NCBI GenBank assembly: GCA_016192345.1
Contig: JACPUH010000037.1
Location: 16,992-80,991, forward strand
Direction: 5' to 3'
Length of the DNA: 64,000 bases
From: Ignavibacteriales bacterium
GTDB lineage: Bacteria; Bacteroidota; Ignavibacteria; UBA10030
The notes under the pieces are model-generated. The model made no database searches and was not told where the DNA came from. It worked only from the letters and a program-made list of their open reading frames with translations. This document shows, piece by piece, positions 36,336 through 44,207 of the stretch. The position numbers and the translations under genes are program-made. Positions within the stretch are counted from its first letter, which is position 1, and each line of letters begins with the position of its first letter.

Positions 36336-36366
36336 TTTTTCTTCGTGCCTTCGTGACTTTGTGGCA
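36336..36366 (-). repeat. Dispersed 31-bp repeat, copy B (CTTCGnGACTTTGTGGCA type)
   Basis: Matches copy A at 19394-19424 in 29 of 31 bases. It lies just upstream of the TPR gene start and explains the apparent N-terminus MPQSHEGTKK. Confidence 0.75.
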
Positions 36367-36390
36367 CGTTATAGGTTTTCGTCCGAGTTT

Positions 36391-39300
36391 CTAGAACCCC
36401 GCGTAAATCGTCACGAAGATCAGCGATTCCTTTTTCTCGCGCAACCGTGGGTCGGGTTGGCGGGGGAATTTCCTCCCCGTCAATTTGTATCCCATGTCGA
36501 TCACCACGTTATAGCCGCCGTATGCTGATTTGTTGCTCAACGTTACGGCAAAGGTGGTCCTGTTCTCATCCCGCTCCGGAAAACGGAGGTCCTTGATCTG
36601 GTAGTTGAACGAATTACCCGTTCCGGGAATCTGGAAGCCCTGGAAGCCAAAGCGAAGGTCGGTTCGGTCCGTCAGCCGGTAATCCACGCGGAAAATCGGC
36701 ATCATTTCCTGAATATGGGTTTTGACGGCGTTCACCTCCACCACGGTATTGCCGATCTGTGCCTGTTCCCGTTGGACAATTTTCTGGGTCCGGACCTTCA
36801 ATTGCGGGATGAGTGCAAGCTTGTTGTTGAAGAAACGGAAGGTGTAGTCGATTTTGTTGACGATTCCCATTTTGATGATGCGCCCGTCCGATTGTTCGTC
36901 CGGATTGAGCAGGATGCCGCGGTTGTCGCGCCGCGCAAGGCCTATCGCCGTTTGTTCATTGTGTTCGTACTTCATGTTGTTCTCGATCCGCAGGCCCGGG
37001 ATCTGGGTGTACACGGTTCCGAGATACAATTGGTTCACAACACTGTTCCTGTACTCGAGCGGGTCGAAGACGAAATCGGGGGCGGCGGAAAGAATTGTCA
37101 GGGCGTTGACGAACTGGTACCCGTTGTTCGGGATGTTGTCCTCGACACGTTTCATGACGTAGAACAAGTTCATCCCGCCGAAGCGGGGTGTGTTGGCTTC
37201 GTACGTCCACCGCATATAATCGTTCCGGTTTTTTCCCCCCTGGGCAAAAGCCCGTTCCCGGATCGTCCCGAGCTTGATGTTCATGGACCGGATGATCTCG
37301 AAGCTCGCGAACAAGTGGTAGCCGTCAAGGTCGGGGTTGTACGAATAGTCGGGAAGAATATCGTTTTCCTGGTCGTCGATCACGCCGTTATTATTCCAAT
37401 CGTCACCGTAGATGAAGAACGGGGGATCCGTGTAATACGTCAGGAAGTCCTGCACGTAGTCCGGGATGCCGTCCGAGTTGCGGTCGTCGTCCGGGATGCC
37501 GTCGCGGTCAAGATCCTTGCCGGGAAAAATTCCCGCATCCGGGCGGCGGATGATATCGCCGAGGCCGATCAACTCGTTGGTGTTCTGCCGGTAGCCGAGG
37601 AGGAACGGATCGCCGAACCCGGGAATGCCAAGCCGGTGGTTGTAGTTGACCACGTCACCGTTCCGAATGTCGGGTTGGGGCCGGACATTGTAGTGATAGA
37701 ACCCATCCTCCCATCGGTCATTATCGTCGTTGTCGTCGACGAGCGAGTAGACGGCGCCGCCTGCCTGCCCGGGGATATATTCGCCGGGGAGACTGGAAAT
37801 GGGGGATGACGATGAAGTAAGATCAAATCCAAGAAAATCAGGGGCAATGGGGGTATTCAACGGTCCATAGTAGCTGTTGTCCATGGTATACAGGTTCAGC
37901 ATGCTTGAATACCGGGGGTTGATGCTGTAGCGCTCTCCTCCCAGCGTCAGGCGGCCGACCTTCTTTGTCCCGCGAATGTAATAGCCCCGACCGACGTCTT
38001 CGAACATCGCCCCCTGGCCGATCGGGTACTTCAGAAACTCCAGGCTCCGGACAAACTCCCCCTCAATATTAAAGCCCTGCCAGTTCAGCTTGAAGTTCAT
38101 GCCGTACACCGCCATCCCGCTCACGAGGCCGTATGAAAAGAAGACCACCCGCTTGTTGGATCCGTCTTTCACGTTTCCTTCCGCCTGCACCATGGTGCGA
38201 AACGTCGTCGGGACGGCGAGACTGCCGATCACGATGCTGTCCGCATGGGAGCGGAACCCGCCGGTATCATACTCATCAACATTATTGATCCAGTCATGGC
38301 CCGCGGTGATCTTATAATCATTGGAAAGGATAACGCTAAAATCGACAGAGTTCACGCCGGCCGGAATGACGTAAGCAAAGGTGACGTTGTAATCGAGGTC
38401 CCGCCGATCACTCTGGACCTGTACCGGGTACCGTGCGATGCGCGTTCCGCCGGAACGGGCGGCATAGTGAACGTAGTCGGTCTGGCTCACCGTGTCCCGC
38501 TGGGGATACGTACCGACATAGACCGGCTCGAAATCCTTGATGGCCCAGTACTGGATCGGGAAACGGATGTCAACCCGCTGCGCATCGGGGGAGCGGCCGT
38601 TGATATTGGTGATGGGGTGCACCTTGCCGTTGATGTGGATCTGCGGCGGAGCGAAAATGAGGGGGCCGGAATTATCGCCCGGCGAGTTGTCATGGACGCG
38701 GACAAAGATCACGCGCGGCACTGCGTTGGCGGGTACCCCGCGCAGTGAAATATCCTTGCTGTCGAGCGAGCTTCGGCGCTGGTGCTGGTTGACGTACGTC
38801 GCGCCCACGGTAAGGATGTCCCCGATGTCGGTCTCGAAGTGTCCCCCCAGCAGGTAGGTCGTCCACTCACGCACGCGCCGCACCTGTTGCGACGAGGTGA
38901 GGACAATCTCGGGATTCATGCGAACGGGGTCGGAGATACGGGACGCGACGACACTCCCTCTATATTTGGTGGTGGACGCATCCCATCGGATACCGTTGAA
39001 CCGGGCTTTATCAAGCGTGAGCGAGGTGAACTTGGTCCGGATGGCATCACCGATCATCAGCCGGCTCGACAACCCGCCGTAGGAGTCGTTCAGAACGACG
39101 AGGTTGGAAAAATAAGAACTGTAAAACCGGGACTTGCTCAGGTTGCTGATCGGGATGTCGAGAAGCTGAAAATTGGCTGGCCGTTGTTCTTCGCTCAACC
39201 CGAAGACCGTTACACCGTCCACTAGGAAGTTGCCGAAATTGTCATAGAATTTCCGGCGGAGGAGTACGGAACTATAGTTCTCATAATTCCTCCCCGAGTA

Positions 39301-39414
39301 GTTTTGATATGTGCCTTTTTCCTGGTCGTTCGAAATAAACTGCGCCCGGAGCTCCGTGGGGATGGCCAGGGGGAGTGCGAGGAGAAGCAACAGGGAGAGA
39401 AACGGACGTTTCAT
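36391..39414 (-). CDS. Large outer-membrane beta-barrel-like protein with calcium-binding type 3 repeats
   Basis: 1007 residues. Signal peptide 1-24 (LALPLAIPTELRAQ). The sequence is almost wholly beta: amphipathic aromatic strands from about 30 to 1000, ending SLIFVTIYAGF with a terminal Phe, as in outer-membrane barrels. Near 650-675 the acidic motif DLDRDGIPDDDRNSDGIPDY resembles thrombospondin type 3 / EF-hand-like calcium loops; a second DDWNNNGVIDDQEND lies about 30 residues on. I recognise no named family. It lies between the TPR gene and a PorV/PorQ gene (21 bp), so an outer-membrane component of the same machine is likely. Confidence 0.65.
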   Translation of the reverse strand: MKRPFLSLLLLLALPLAIPTELRAQFISNDQEKGTYQNYSGRNYENYSSVLLRRKFYDNFGNFLVDGVTVFGLSEEQRPANFQLLDIPISNLSKSRFYSSYFSNLVVLNDSYGGLSSRLMIGDAIRTKFTSLTLDKARFNGIRWDASTTKYRGSVVASRISDPVRMNPEIVLTSSQQVRRVREWTTYLLGGHFETDIGDILTVGATYVNQHQRRSSLDSKDISLRGVPANAVPRVIFVRVHDNSPGDNSGPLIFAPPQIHINGKVHPITNINGRSPDAQRVDIRFPIQYWAIKDFEPVYVGTYPQRDTVSQTDYVHYAARSGGTRIARYPVQVQSDRRDLDYNVTFAYVIPAGVNSVDFSVILSNDYKITAGHDWINNVDEYDTGGFRSHADSIVIGSLAVPTTFRTMVQAEGNVKDGSNKRVVFFSYGLVSGMAVYGMNFKLNWQGFNIEGEFVRSLEFLKYPIGQGAMFEDVGRGYYIRGTKKVGRLTLGGERYSINPRYSSMLNLYTMDNSYYGPLNTPIAPDFLGFDLTSSSSPISSLPGEYIPGQAGGAVYSLVDDNDDNDRWEDGFYHYNVRPQPDIRNGDVVNYNHRLGIPGFGDPFLLGYRQNTNELIGLGDIIRRPDAGIFPGKDLDRDGIPDDDRNSDGIPDYVQDFLTYYTDPPFFIYGDDWNNNGVIDDQENDILPDYSYNPDLDGYHLFASFEIIRSMNIKLGTIRERAFAQGGKNRNDYMRWTYEANTPRFGGMNLFYVMKRVEDNIPNNGYQFVNALTILSAAPDFVFDPLEYRNSVVNQLYLGTVYTQIPGLRIENNMKYEHNEQTAIGLARRDNRGILLNPDEQSDGRIIKMGIVNKIDYTFRFFNNKLALIPQLKVRTQKIVQREQAQIGNTVVEVNAVKTHIQEMMPIFRVDYRLTDRTDLRFGFQGFQIPGTGNSFNYQIKDLRFPERDENRTTFAVTLSNKSAYGGYNVVIDMGYKLTGRKFPRQPDPRLREKKESLIFVTIYAGF

Positions 39415-39435
39415 ACGAGTGCGATCGGGAAATGG

Positions 39436-40368
39436 TTAAAATGAATAACGCAAGGATACGTGATGCGTGCCTGAGAGGTAGAGCAACTCGGTCTGGTGCG
39501 CGAAAGCGTAATCGAGTATGAAGCCGGAAGTCATCAGGCCGAATCCTCCGCTGACATCCCCTTGCCTGGCCGGGGATTGAACTCCGCCTCCGCCGAACCG
39601 GACGATGACCTGGAACGGTTCGCCGAAGGCGGCCGATTTCACCGCCACGATCTCCGTCCCGATTCCAATCCGTTTGACGTCGCCGGCAACGGTATAATGG
39701 AGCGTGACGGCATAATCGTACACCCGGGACACATAGGTCGCCCCGGCCGCCATTTTGAAATCGAGCTTTCCGTCATCCGAACCGTTCCTGGCAATCGACG
39801 GCTGGGTCACATCGCCGAAGAAGATGCCGAAACGGACATCGTTCTCCGGGACGATATCGCGGATCAACGACTGGGCGCCGACATCGAACGAAAGCGTCAC
39901 ATTCGACATCCCCTCCTCCGGCACGGCATGCCGTCCGGTGGGAGGAGGGGTGGACCAATGAAGGAGCTTCACGCTGCCGCCGACGGAAAGAAATTCGAAT
40001 AGTTCCTGACCATACGTGCCGACAAGCTCGTTCTCCTTCCAGGCGTTGGAGGAAAAGGATTTCAGGCCGATACCCAGGTTTCCCACCAACCCCAGGTTTG
40101 CAACGGCGCTCCCTGAGACATAGCCGACCTGATCGTCGGTGATTCCGCTGAAGAGTTGCGTGTAGGAGGTTGCAATGGTGAGCGAGTTCAGTGATGCGAT
40201 GCCGGCCGGGTTCGAGAAGAGCACGTTCGGATCGTCTGCAAAACTTACCAGCGAGCCACCCAGCGTGACGGTGCGTGCACTGATCGGGAGTTTGGAAAAC
40301 CCACCCGCATGGGACTTGCTCCCGGCAACGAGCAGAACGAAGACAAGAACGACAATGCGATGCTTCAT
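39436..40368 (-). CDS. PorV/PorQ family outer-membrane protein (envelope operon)
   Basis: 310 residues. Signal peptide 1-21 (VLLVAGSKSHAG). PorV/PorQ signature at the N-terminus: GFSKLPISARTVTLGGSLVSFADDPNVLFSNPAGIASL, here split by position (about 23-60), then a regular barrel ending HHVSLRYSF. This is the third PorV-like protein of the window and closest in length to PorQ. It follows the FlgD-like protein by 2 bp and precedes the large barrel gene by 21 bp, so it belongs firmly to the ExbBD operon. Role inferred: carriage or anchoring of T9SS cargo encoded alongside. Confidence 0.8.
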   Translation of the reverse strand: MKHRIVVLVFVLLVAGSKSHAGGFSKLPISARTVTLGGSLVSFADDPNVLFSNPAGIASLNSLTIATSYTQLFSGITDDQVGYVSGSAVANLGLVGNLGIGLKSFSSNAWKENELVGTYGQELFEFLSVGGSVKLLHWSTPPPTGRHAVPEEGMSNVTLSFDVGAQSLIRDIVPENDVRFGIFFGDVTQPSIARNGSDDGKLDFKMAAGATYVSRVYDYAVTLHYTVAGDVKRIGIGTEIVAVKSAAFGEPFQVIVRFGGGGVQSPARQGDVSGGFGLMTSGFILDYAFAHQTELLYLSGTHHVSLRYSF

Positions 40369-40370
40369 AC

Positions 40371-42095
40371 TCAGTAGGCGATTGAAAGTGTTTTTGTGAC
40401 GACGGCGGGTTCCAGGCCGTCGACCTCCACAATGATTTGATACAGATACAGACCAGGAGGGAGGAGACGACCGTTGTCATCCCGCCCGTCCCAGGGGATT
40501 GCATTCTGTTCGACATAGGCCTGGGCGGTCGATTTCGTATCCAGGAGAGTCTTGACGAGCCTGCCAGTCACGTCGTAAATCTTGACCTGGACGGGGCGCT
40601 CCTCCGTCAGGTTGGAAACGAAGAAGTTGAAGTACGTCTGGTCGTTCTTTCCGTCGCCGTTCGGGGTGAAAGGGTTCGGATCCGTGTGGGCGTCGACAAT
40701 GATCTTCTCAGGAACTCCCACCGCAGCGAGGGTCCAACTCTCCTGGTTGTTCGAGACCGTGGCATCCACCCGCTGCGGGTTTGTCGGGTTCTGGCGCGAA
40801 ATGGCCACGGAAGGGAAGACGGTTTGCTCAAGGAACGGCGTAAACCGGAACCCAACCACCACGGTGGCGTTGAAATTAATGGTGCTCCCGAACCCCACCA
40901 CGACCTGTCCGGCGCGGAGGGAGACATTGAACGGGATGTTCAGCTCGTTCACGGTGACGTTGTTGACGACAAGCGGGACATCGGTGAAAATGATGATCGT
41001 GTCGACACCGGTACTGCGCGAGTTCTGCTCCACGGTGACCCGGTACTGGAACTCTCCTTCCTTCAGGATCGGAGCCGATTGGGGCTCGACTGCCGCCGTT
41101 GCTTTGCTTGCCACGAGGAGCGTGTCGAAAGTGATCTTCACTTCATCGAGGCGCGGGGTCGCGATCGTGAACGTGTACAAATTAACGCGGTATTGCATGT
41201 ACCGCCGGGGTTCATAAACCGTAAAGAGCGAATTTGGTTCCGTCACTTCATCGCTCCAGGGGCTCCAGTTCGCATTCACATTCGGGGTGCTCCCGGTCCG
41301 TACCTGCATGCGGATGGCGGTTCCGGCGGGGATGTCCCCGCCCCAGGCGGCCCTGTTCCAGTTCACGGATTGACCGGCGTCGCGCACGACGGAGGTGAAG
41401 TGCCCTTCGGAAAGATAGCCGGTGCCGTACACCTCGATCTCGCCAAAGGTCGTCGAGAACGGGTTCGTCAACGACGGGTCCTGCTTTTCCACGCGGATCA
41501 GCACATAGCGTGCGGTGTCGACCTCAAAGAAGTCATCGGTGTTGGCACGCTCGTTGTCCACCACCTGCTTGACCCTTCGGAAAGAAAGCGTATCAAGGCC
41601 GGTGAAAATGGAATATCCACGGATCCGGAAATTGATGCTGTTATTGGGGAAGGTTCGGATCACAACCCGGTTCACCGCGCGCACCGCCTGCAGATCGATC
41701 CGGATGAGGGTCTGTTCCTGCCCGGGGAGGAGCTCGAAGAACGAGTTTGCCGCAACCCTTCCGTCGATCATCAGCGAAGGATTGCTGGCGGTCGGGTGCG
41801 TTGAAACTTTCAAGGGGTCGGGGTTCGCATAGCGGACCACGATCTCCTTATTCAAGGCAAGATTGGTGTTCGTCCCGGTCTGGAGGATGATCCGGTCCGG
41901 AATCGTGATCAAATCCACGTCGACCGTGTTGGCGGTATCCTGGATGCTTCGGAACGAGGTGTCGCGAAACTCAAGTTGGGCCTGTGCCATTTGGGCGGCA
42001 AGCAGAACGAACATGCCGACGAGGCTCCATGGGCGTCCCCCGGACAACGACCCCATGATCCGGTATCCCTGATGAACGTTGTTGTTGAACGACAT
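40371..42095 (-). CDS. Exported protein with discoidin-like region and FlgD-like/gliding C-terminal domain
   Basis: 574 residues from the ATG at 42095, two bases after the stop of the small membrane gene; the frame is open to 42281 but overlaps that gene. A hydrophobic signal lies near residues 25-40 (LVGMFVLLAAQMAQAQ). Residues about 80-230 look like a discoidin domain (LALNKEIVVRYA, RIDLQAVRAVNRVVI, FFEVDTARYVLIRVEK). The C-terminus has DPNPFTPNGDGKNDQTYF, QVKIYDVTGRLVKTL and PPGLYLYQIIVEV: a FlgD-Ig/gliding-motility C-terminal type domain, ending LSIAY. Its place directly before a PorV/PorQ gene supports T9SS export. The exact function is unknown. Confidence 0.72.
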   Translation of the reverse strand: MSFNNNVHQGYRIMGSLSGGRPWSLVGMFVLLAAQMAQAQLEFRDTSFRSIQDTANTVDVDLITIPDRIILQTGTNTNLALNKEIVVRYANPDPLKVSTHPTASNPSLMIDGRVAANSFFELLPGQEQTLIRIDLQAVRAVNRVVIRTFPNNSINFRIRGYSIFTGLDTLSFRRVKQVVDNERANTDDFFEVDTARYVLIRVEKQDPSLTNPFSTTFGEIEVYGTGYLSEGHFTSVVRDAGQSVNWNRAAWGGDIPAGTAIRMQVRTGSTPNVNANWSPWSDEVTEPNSLFTVYEPRRYMQYRVNLYTFTIATPRLDEVKITFDTLLVASKATAAVEPQSAPILKEGEFQYRVTVEQNSRSTGVDTIIIFTDVPLVVNNVTVNELNIPFNVSLRAGQVVVGFGSTINFNATVVVGFRFTPFLEQTVFPSVAISRQNPTNPQRVDATVSNNQESWTLAAVGVPEKIIVDAHTDPNPFTPNGDGKNDQTYFNFFVSNLTEERPVQVKIYDVTGRLVKTLLDTKSTAQAYVEQNAIPWDGRDDNGRLLPPGLYLYQIIVEVDGLEPAVVTKTLSIAY

Positions 42096-42097
42096 AC

Positions 42098-42316
42098 TTA
42101 CGCTTCTTCTTCCTTGCCGTGGTTGAGTGTTCGTTGTGAGTAGAGAAGCAGGCCGCGGAAAATGCCGAACAGAAGGAGCACAATGCCCATCATCGTCCGA
42201 AGCCGGGAGGGAGTCTGGGGATTCAAGACAAACCCCATCAACACCAGACCTCCCAGGATCAGCATGCCGACCATGGTGCAATACCCGAACGCCCTGCGAA
42301 ACGTGATCTCCTTCAT
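42098..42316 (-). CDS. Small two-helix membrane protein
   Basis: 72 residues with two hydrophobic segments, 12-31 (YCTMVGMLILGGLVLMGFV) and 41-58 (TMMGIVLLLFGIFRGLLLY), joined by a short polar loop. The tail is charged (HGKEEEA). It overlaps the stop of the second exbD by four bases (ATGA) and ends two bases before the next start, so it is translationally coupled within the operon. No family recognised. A small accessory subunit of the ExbBD complex is possible. Confidence 0.7.
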   Translation of the reverse strand: MKEITFRRAFGYCTMVGMLILGGLVLMGFVLNPQTPSRLRTMMGIVLLLFGIFRGLLLYSQRTLNHGKEEEA

Positions 42317-42816
42317 GGAGTCGTGGCCACCACCTCCCCGATTATTTTTTTATCCTGGTCGAGGAGGGGAGCAATGCTAAAACGTGTGACATTGGTAAGG
42401 TTCAGTTCGTCGATCATTCGGACCATCGAAGCATATTTACTCTTTCGGTCCATCTTGATGAGCGTGATCATGGTCGGGTTCGCGTTGGAACGCTCGGTCA
42501 GGAACCCCTTGAGCTCCTCCCATGCGAGAGGTCGGGGAGAGTCGGTGCCGAAGTTCCAATAGATCGAACCCTGTTCCGTCACGCGCAACAACAGGAGACT
42601 CGCCTCGGTGATCTCTCCCTTGGATTCGCTCGGCGGGAGGTTGATCTCCATCACCTGGGGCAGACCGAAGGTCGTCGTGAGCATGAAAAAGGTCAGAAGG
42701 AGAAATGCCACGTCGACGAGCGGCGTCATGTCCAGTTTGACGCCTACACGACGCTTCTTTTTTCGTTTCCCCTTTTTCCCGTGTTGTCGACCACCGCCTA
42801 AGTCAACGGCACCCAT
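42313..42816 (-). CDS. exbD: ExbD/TolR family proton-channel protein (second copy)
   Basis: 167 residues. A long basic N-terminus (KKGKRKKKRR) precedes the single membrane helix with LDMTPLVDVAFLLLTFFML (29-47); Asp35 is the proton-carrying residue of the family. The periplasmic domain has the MEINLPPSESKGE and IDELNLTNV elements of TolR/ExbD folds. It is 4 bp downstream of the other exbD and overlaps the small membrane gene. With ExbB it should form the proton-driven motor feeding the TonB-like DUF4159 protein. Confidence 0.92.
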   Translation of the reverse strand: MGAVDLGGGRQHGKKGKRKKKRRVGVKLDMTPLVDVAFLLLTFFMLTTTFGLPQVMEINLPPSESKGEITEASLLLLRVTEQGSIYWNFGTDSPRPLAWEELKGFLTERSNANPTMITLIKMDRKSKYASMVRMIDELNLTNVTRFSIAPLLDQDKKIIGEVVATTP

Positions 42817-42819
42817 AGG

Positions 42820-43287
42820 TTACTCGTCTCTCGATAATTCTGTGACTAGCTCGAATCGCGCAATGTTTGCCTTCTGAAGCGCGTTCATGACATCCTCCGC
42901 CGGACCGTACATCGATTCTTTGTCCCCCTTGATCACCGTTCGCAGTTTCGGATTAACCGAGCGCGCTTCCTGCGCGAGCGAAGGGAGTTCCTCCAGCGTT
43001 ACCGGGATGGACTGTTTGAGTTTGTTCTGTTCCCCAAACAACTGCGCCCGTAGTTGCTGGGAGTCGACACCGAGGAAGATCTTGCCGTCGGGACTGAAGG
43101 TGATGGTCATAACATCAGATTCTGGAAGCTTGTACTTGGCGTGCGAGGAGGGGAGGTTGATCTCGACTTCTTCGAGAGGTTTGAACTTCGTCGTAAGCAT
43201 GAAAAACGTCAGAAGGAGGAATGCGACGTCCACCAACGGAGTCATGTCGAGACTGACTCCAACCCGTTTTTTCTTGATTCTGCCCAT
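42820..43287 (-). CDS. exbD: ExbD/TolR family proton-channel protein (first copy)
   Basis: 155 residues from the ATG at 43287 (GGTGGATCCCTC upstream); a longer frame to 43431 overlaps exbB and is not credible. Helix DMTPLVDVAFLLLTFFML at 14-31 with the conserved Asp20. The periplasmic part includes VEINLPSSHAKY and, near the end, DKESMYGPAEDVMNALQKANI, where ExbD proteins usually have a D-Y/V-V-x-DxxK-AG pattern. Paired exbD genes are common in Bacteroidota. Co-transcribed with exbB (16 bp). Confidence 0.92.
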   Translation of the reverse strand: MGRIKKKRVGVSLDMTPLVDVAFLLLTFFMLTTKFKPLEEVEINLPSSHAKYKLPESDVMTITFSPDGKIFLGVDSQQLRAQLFGEQNKLKQSIPVTLEELPSLAQEARSVNPKLRTVIKGDKESMYGPAEDVMNALQKANIARFELVTELSRDE

Positions 43288-43303
43288 GAGGGATCCACCG
43301 TCC

Positions 43304-44029
43304 TTACGATTCTTCGGTATCGGCGCTGAGAATTTCCATAATTTCAAAGACCGTTTCGTCGAGCATGAAGGTGAGACTGTCCACCTTGTTGACGAAAACG
43401 TTGTACGCAACAATGGCCATGATTGCGGCAAAGAGCCCCCCCGCCGTATTGATCAGGGCCTCGGAGATTCCAAGCGAAAGTTGCACCGCATCCGGCGCAC
43501 CGGTGGAAGCAAGCGCCTGGAAAGATCGGATCATCCCAAGAGTGGTGCCGAGCAATCCGACCATCGTGGCGATGGAAGCGATCGTTGAGATGGCGATGAG
43601 GTTTTTTTCCAGGAGCGGCGTTTCAAGCGCCGTCGCTTCCTCGATAACCCGTCGCACTTCGGCAATCTGTTTTTCGTGAGAAAGACCCTTCTTTTGGGCA
43701 AAGAGATATCGGTCAAACGCCGCACGCAGGACGTTGGCACATACGCCGCCTTGTCGTTCGCACATACTTATCGCATCCTCATATTTCCTGGCCTGGACAG
43801 TGTCCACGATGTCTTTGAGGAACTTCTGAAGGGAATGCTTTCCCTCCGCCTTCCGCAGTGAAAGCGTCCGCTCGATGATAAATGTCATGACCATGATCGA
43901 AAGCGCGATAAGGCCGATGACGATATAACCGCCGTCTCGGATGAATTGCGGCAGCATGAAGAAATAAATAACCGCGGAAACGACCATCGACAGGACGAGC
44001 AGAGAGATGGTAAAGACCGATTGCTTCAT
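43304..44029 (-). CDS. exbB: ExbB/TolQ/MotA family proton-channel protein
   Basis: 241 residues from the ATG at 44029 (GGAG nine bases upstream). Helices at about 6-25 and 33-50, then a cytoplasmic loop (LRKAEGKHSLQKFLKDI), then the signature VGLLGTTLGMIRSFQAL and ISEALINTAGGLFAAIMAIVAYN. These are the two conserved helices of ExbB/TolQ that surround the ExbD helix. It is the first gene of a run of about 13 tightly spaced genes. The energised partner is probably the TonB-like DUF4159 protein of the same operon rather than a conventional TonB, none of which is encoded here. Confidence 0.93.
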   Translation of the reverse strand: MKQSVFTISLLVLSMVVSAVIYFFMLPQFIRDGGYIVIGLIALSIMVMTFIIERTLSLRKAEGKHSLQKFLKDIVDTVQARKYEDAISMCERQGGVCANVLRAAFDRYLFAQKKGLSHEKQIAEVRRVIEEATALETPLLEKNLIAISTIASIATMVGLLGTTLGMIRSFQALASTGAPDAVQLSLGISEALINTAGGLFAAIMAIVAYNVFVNKVDSLTFMLDETVFEIMEILSADTEES

Positions 44030-44121
44030 AGAGAAAGGCTCCAAATGACTGGGGGTGTGAACAGGCGCGCGGTGATATGCAACTGTTGTACCGGGGCAGG
44101 ACCTAACGCTCTACCGAAATG

Positions 44122-44150
44122 ATGTTACACGTATTTGGAAACAATTGCAA
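44122..44150 (-). promoter_or_regulatory. Candidate promoter of the ExbBD envelope operon
   Basis: Minus-strand TTGCAA (44150-44145), 17-base spacer, TAACAT (44127-44122), about 90 bases before the exbB ATG. It is the only good match in the 44,045-44,207 gap. Confidence 0.45.
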
Positions 44151-44207
44151 CTGAAAATTCCCCACGAACAAAGGGAGATATCGCTTTTTTAGGAAAAGGG
44201 ATTCGCA

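Noticed and set aside
36715..37809. Plus-strand open frame (364 codons) rich in Val and Asp opposite the 1007-residue barrel gene
   Set aside because: Repetitive V/D/E content is the antisense shadow of the barrel gene's codons; no start signal.
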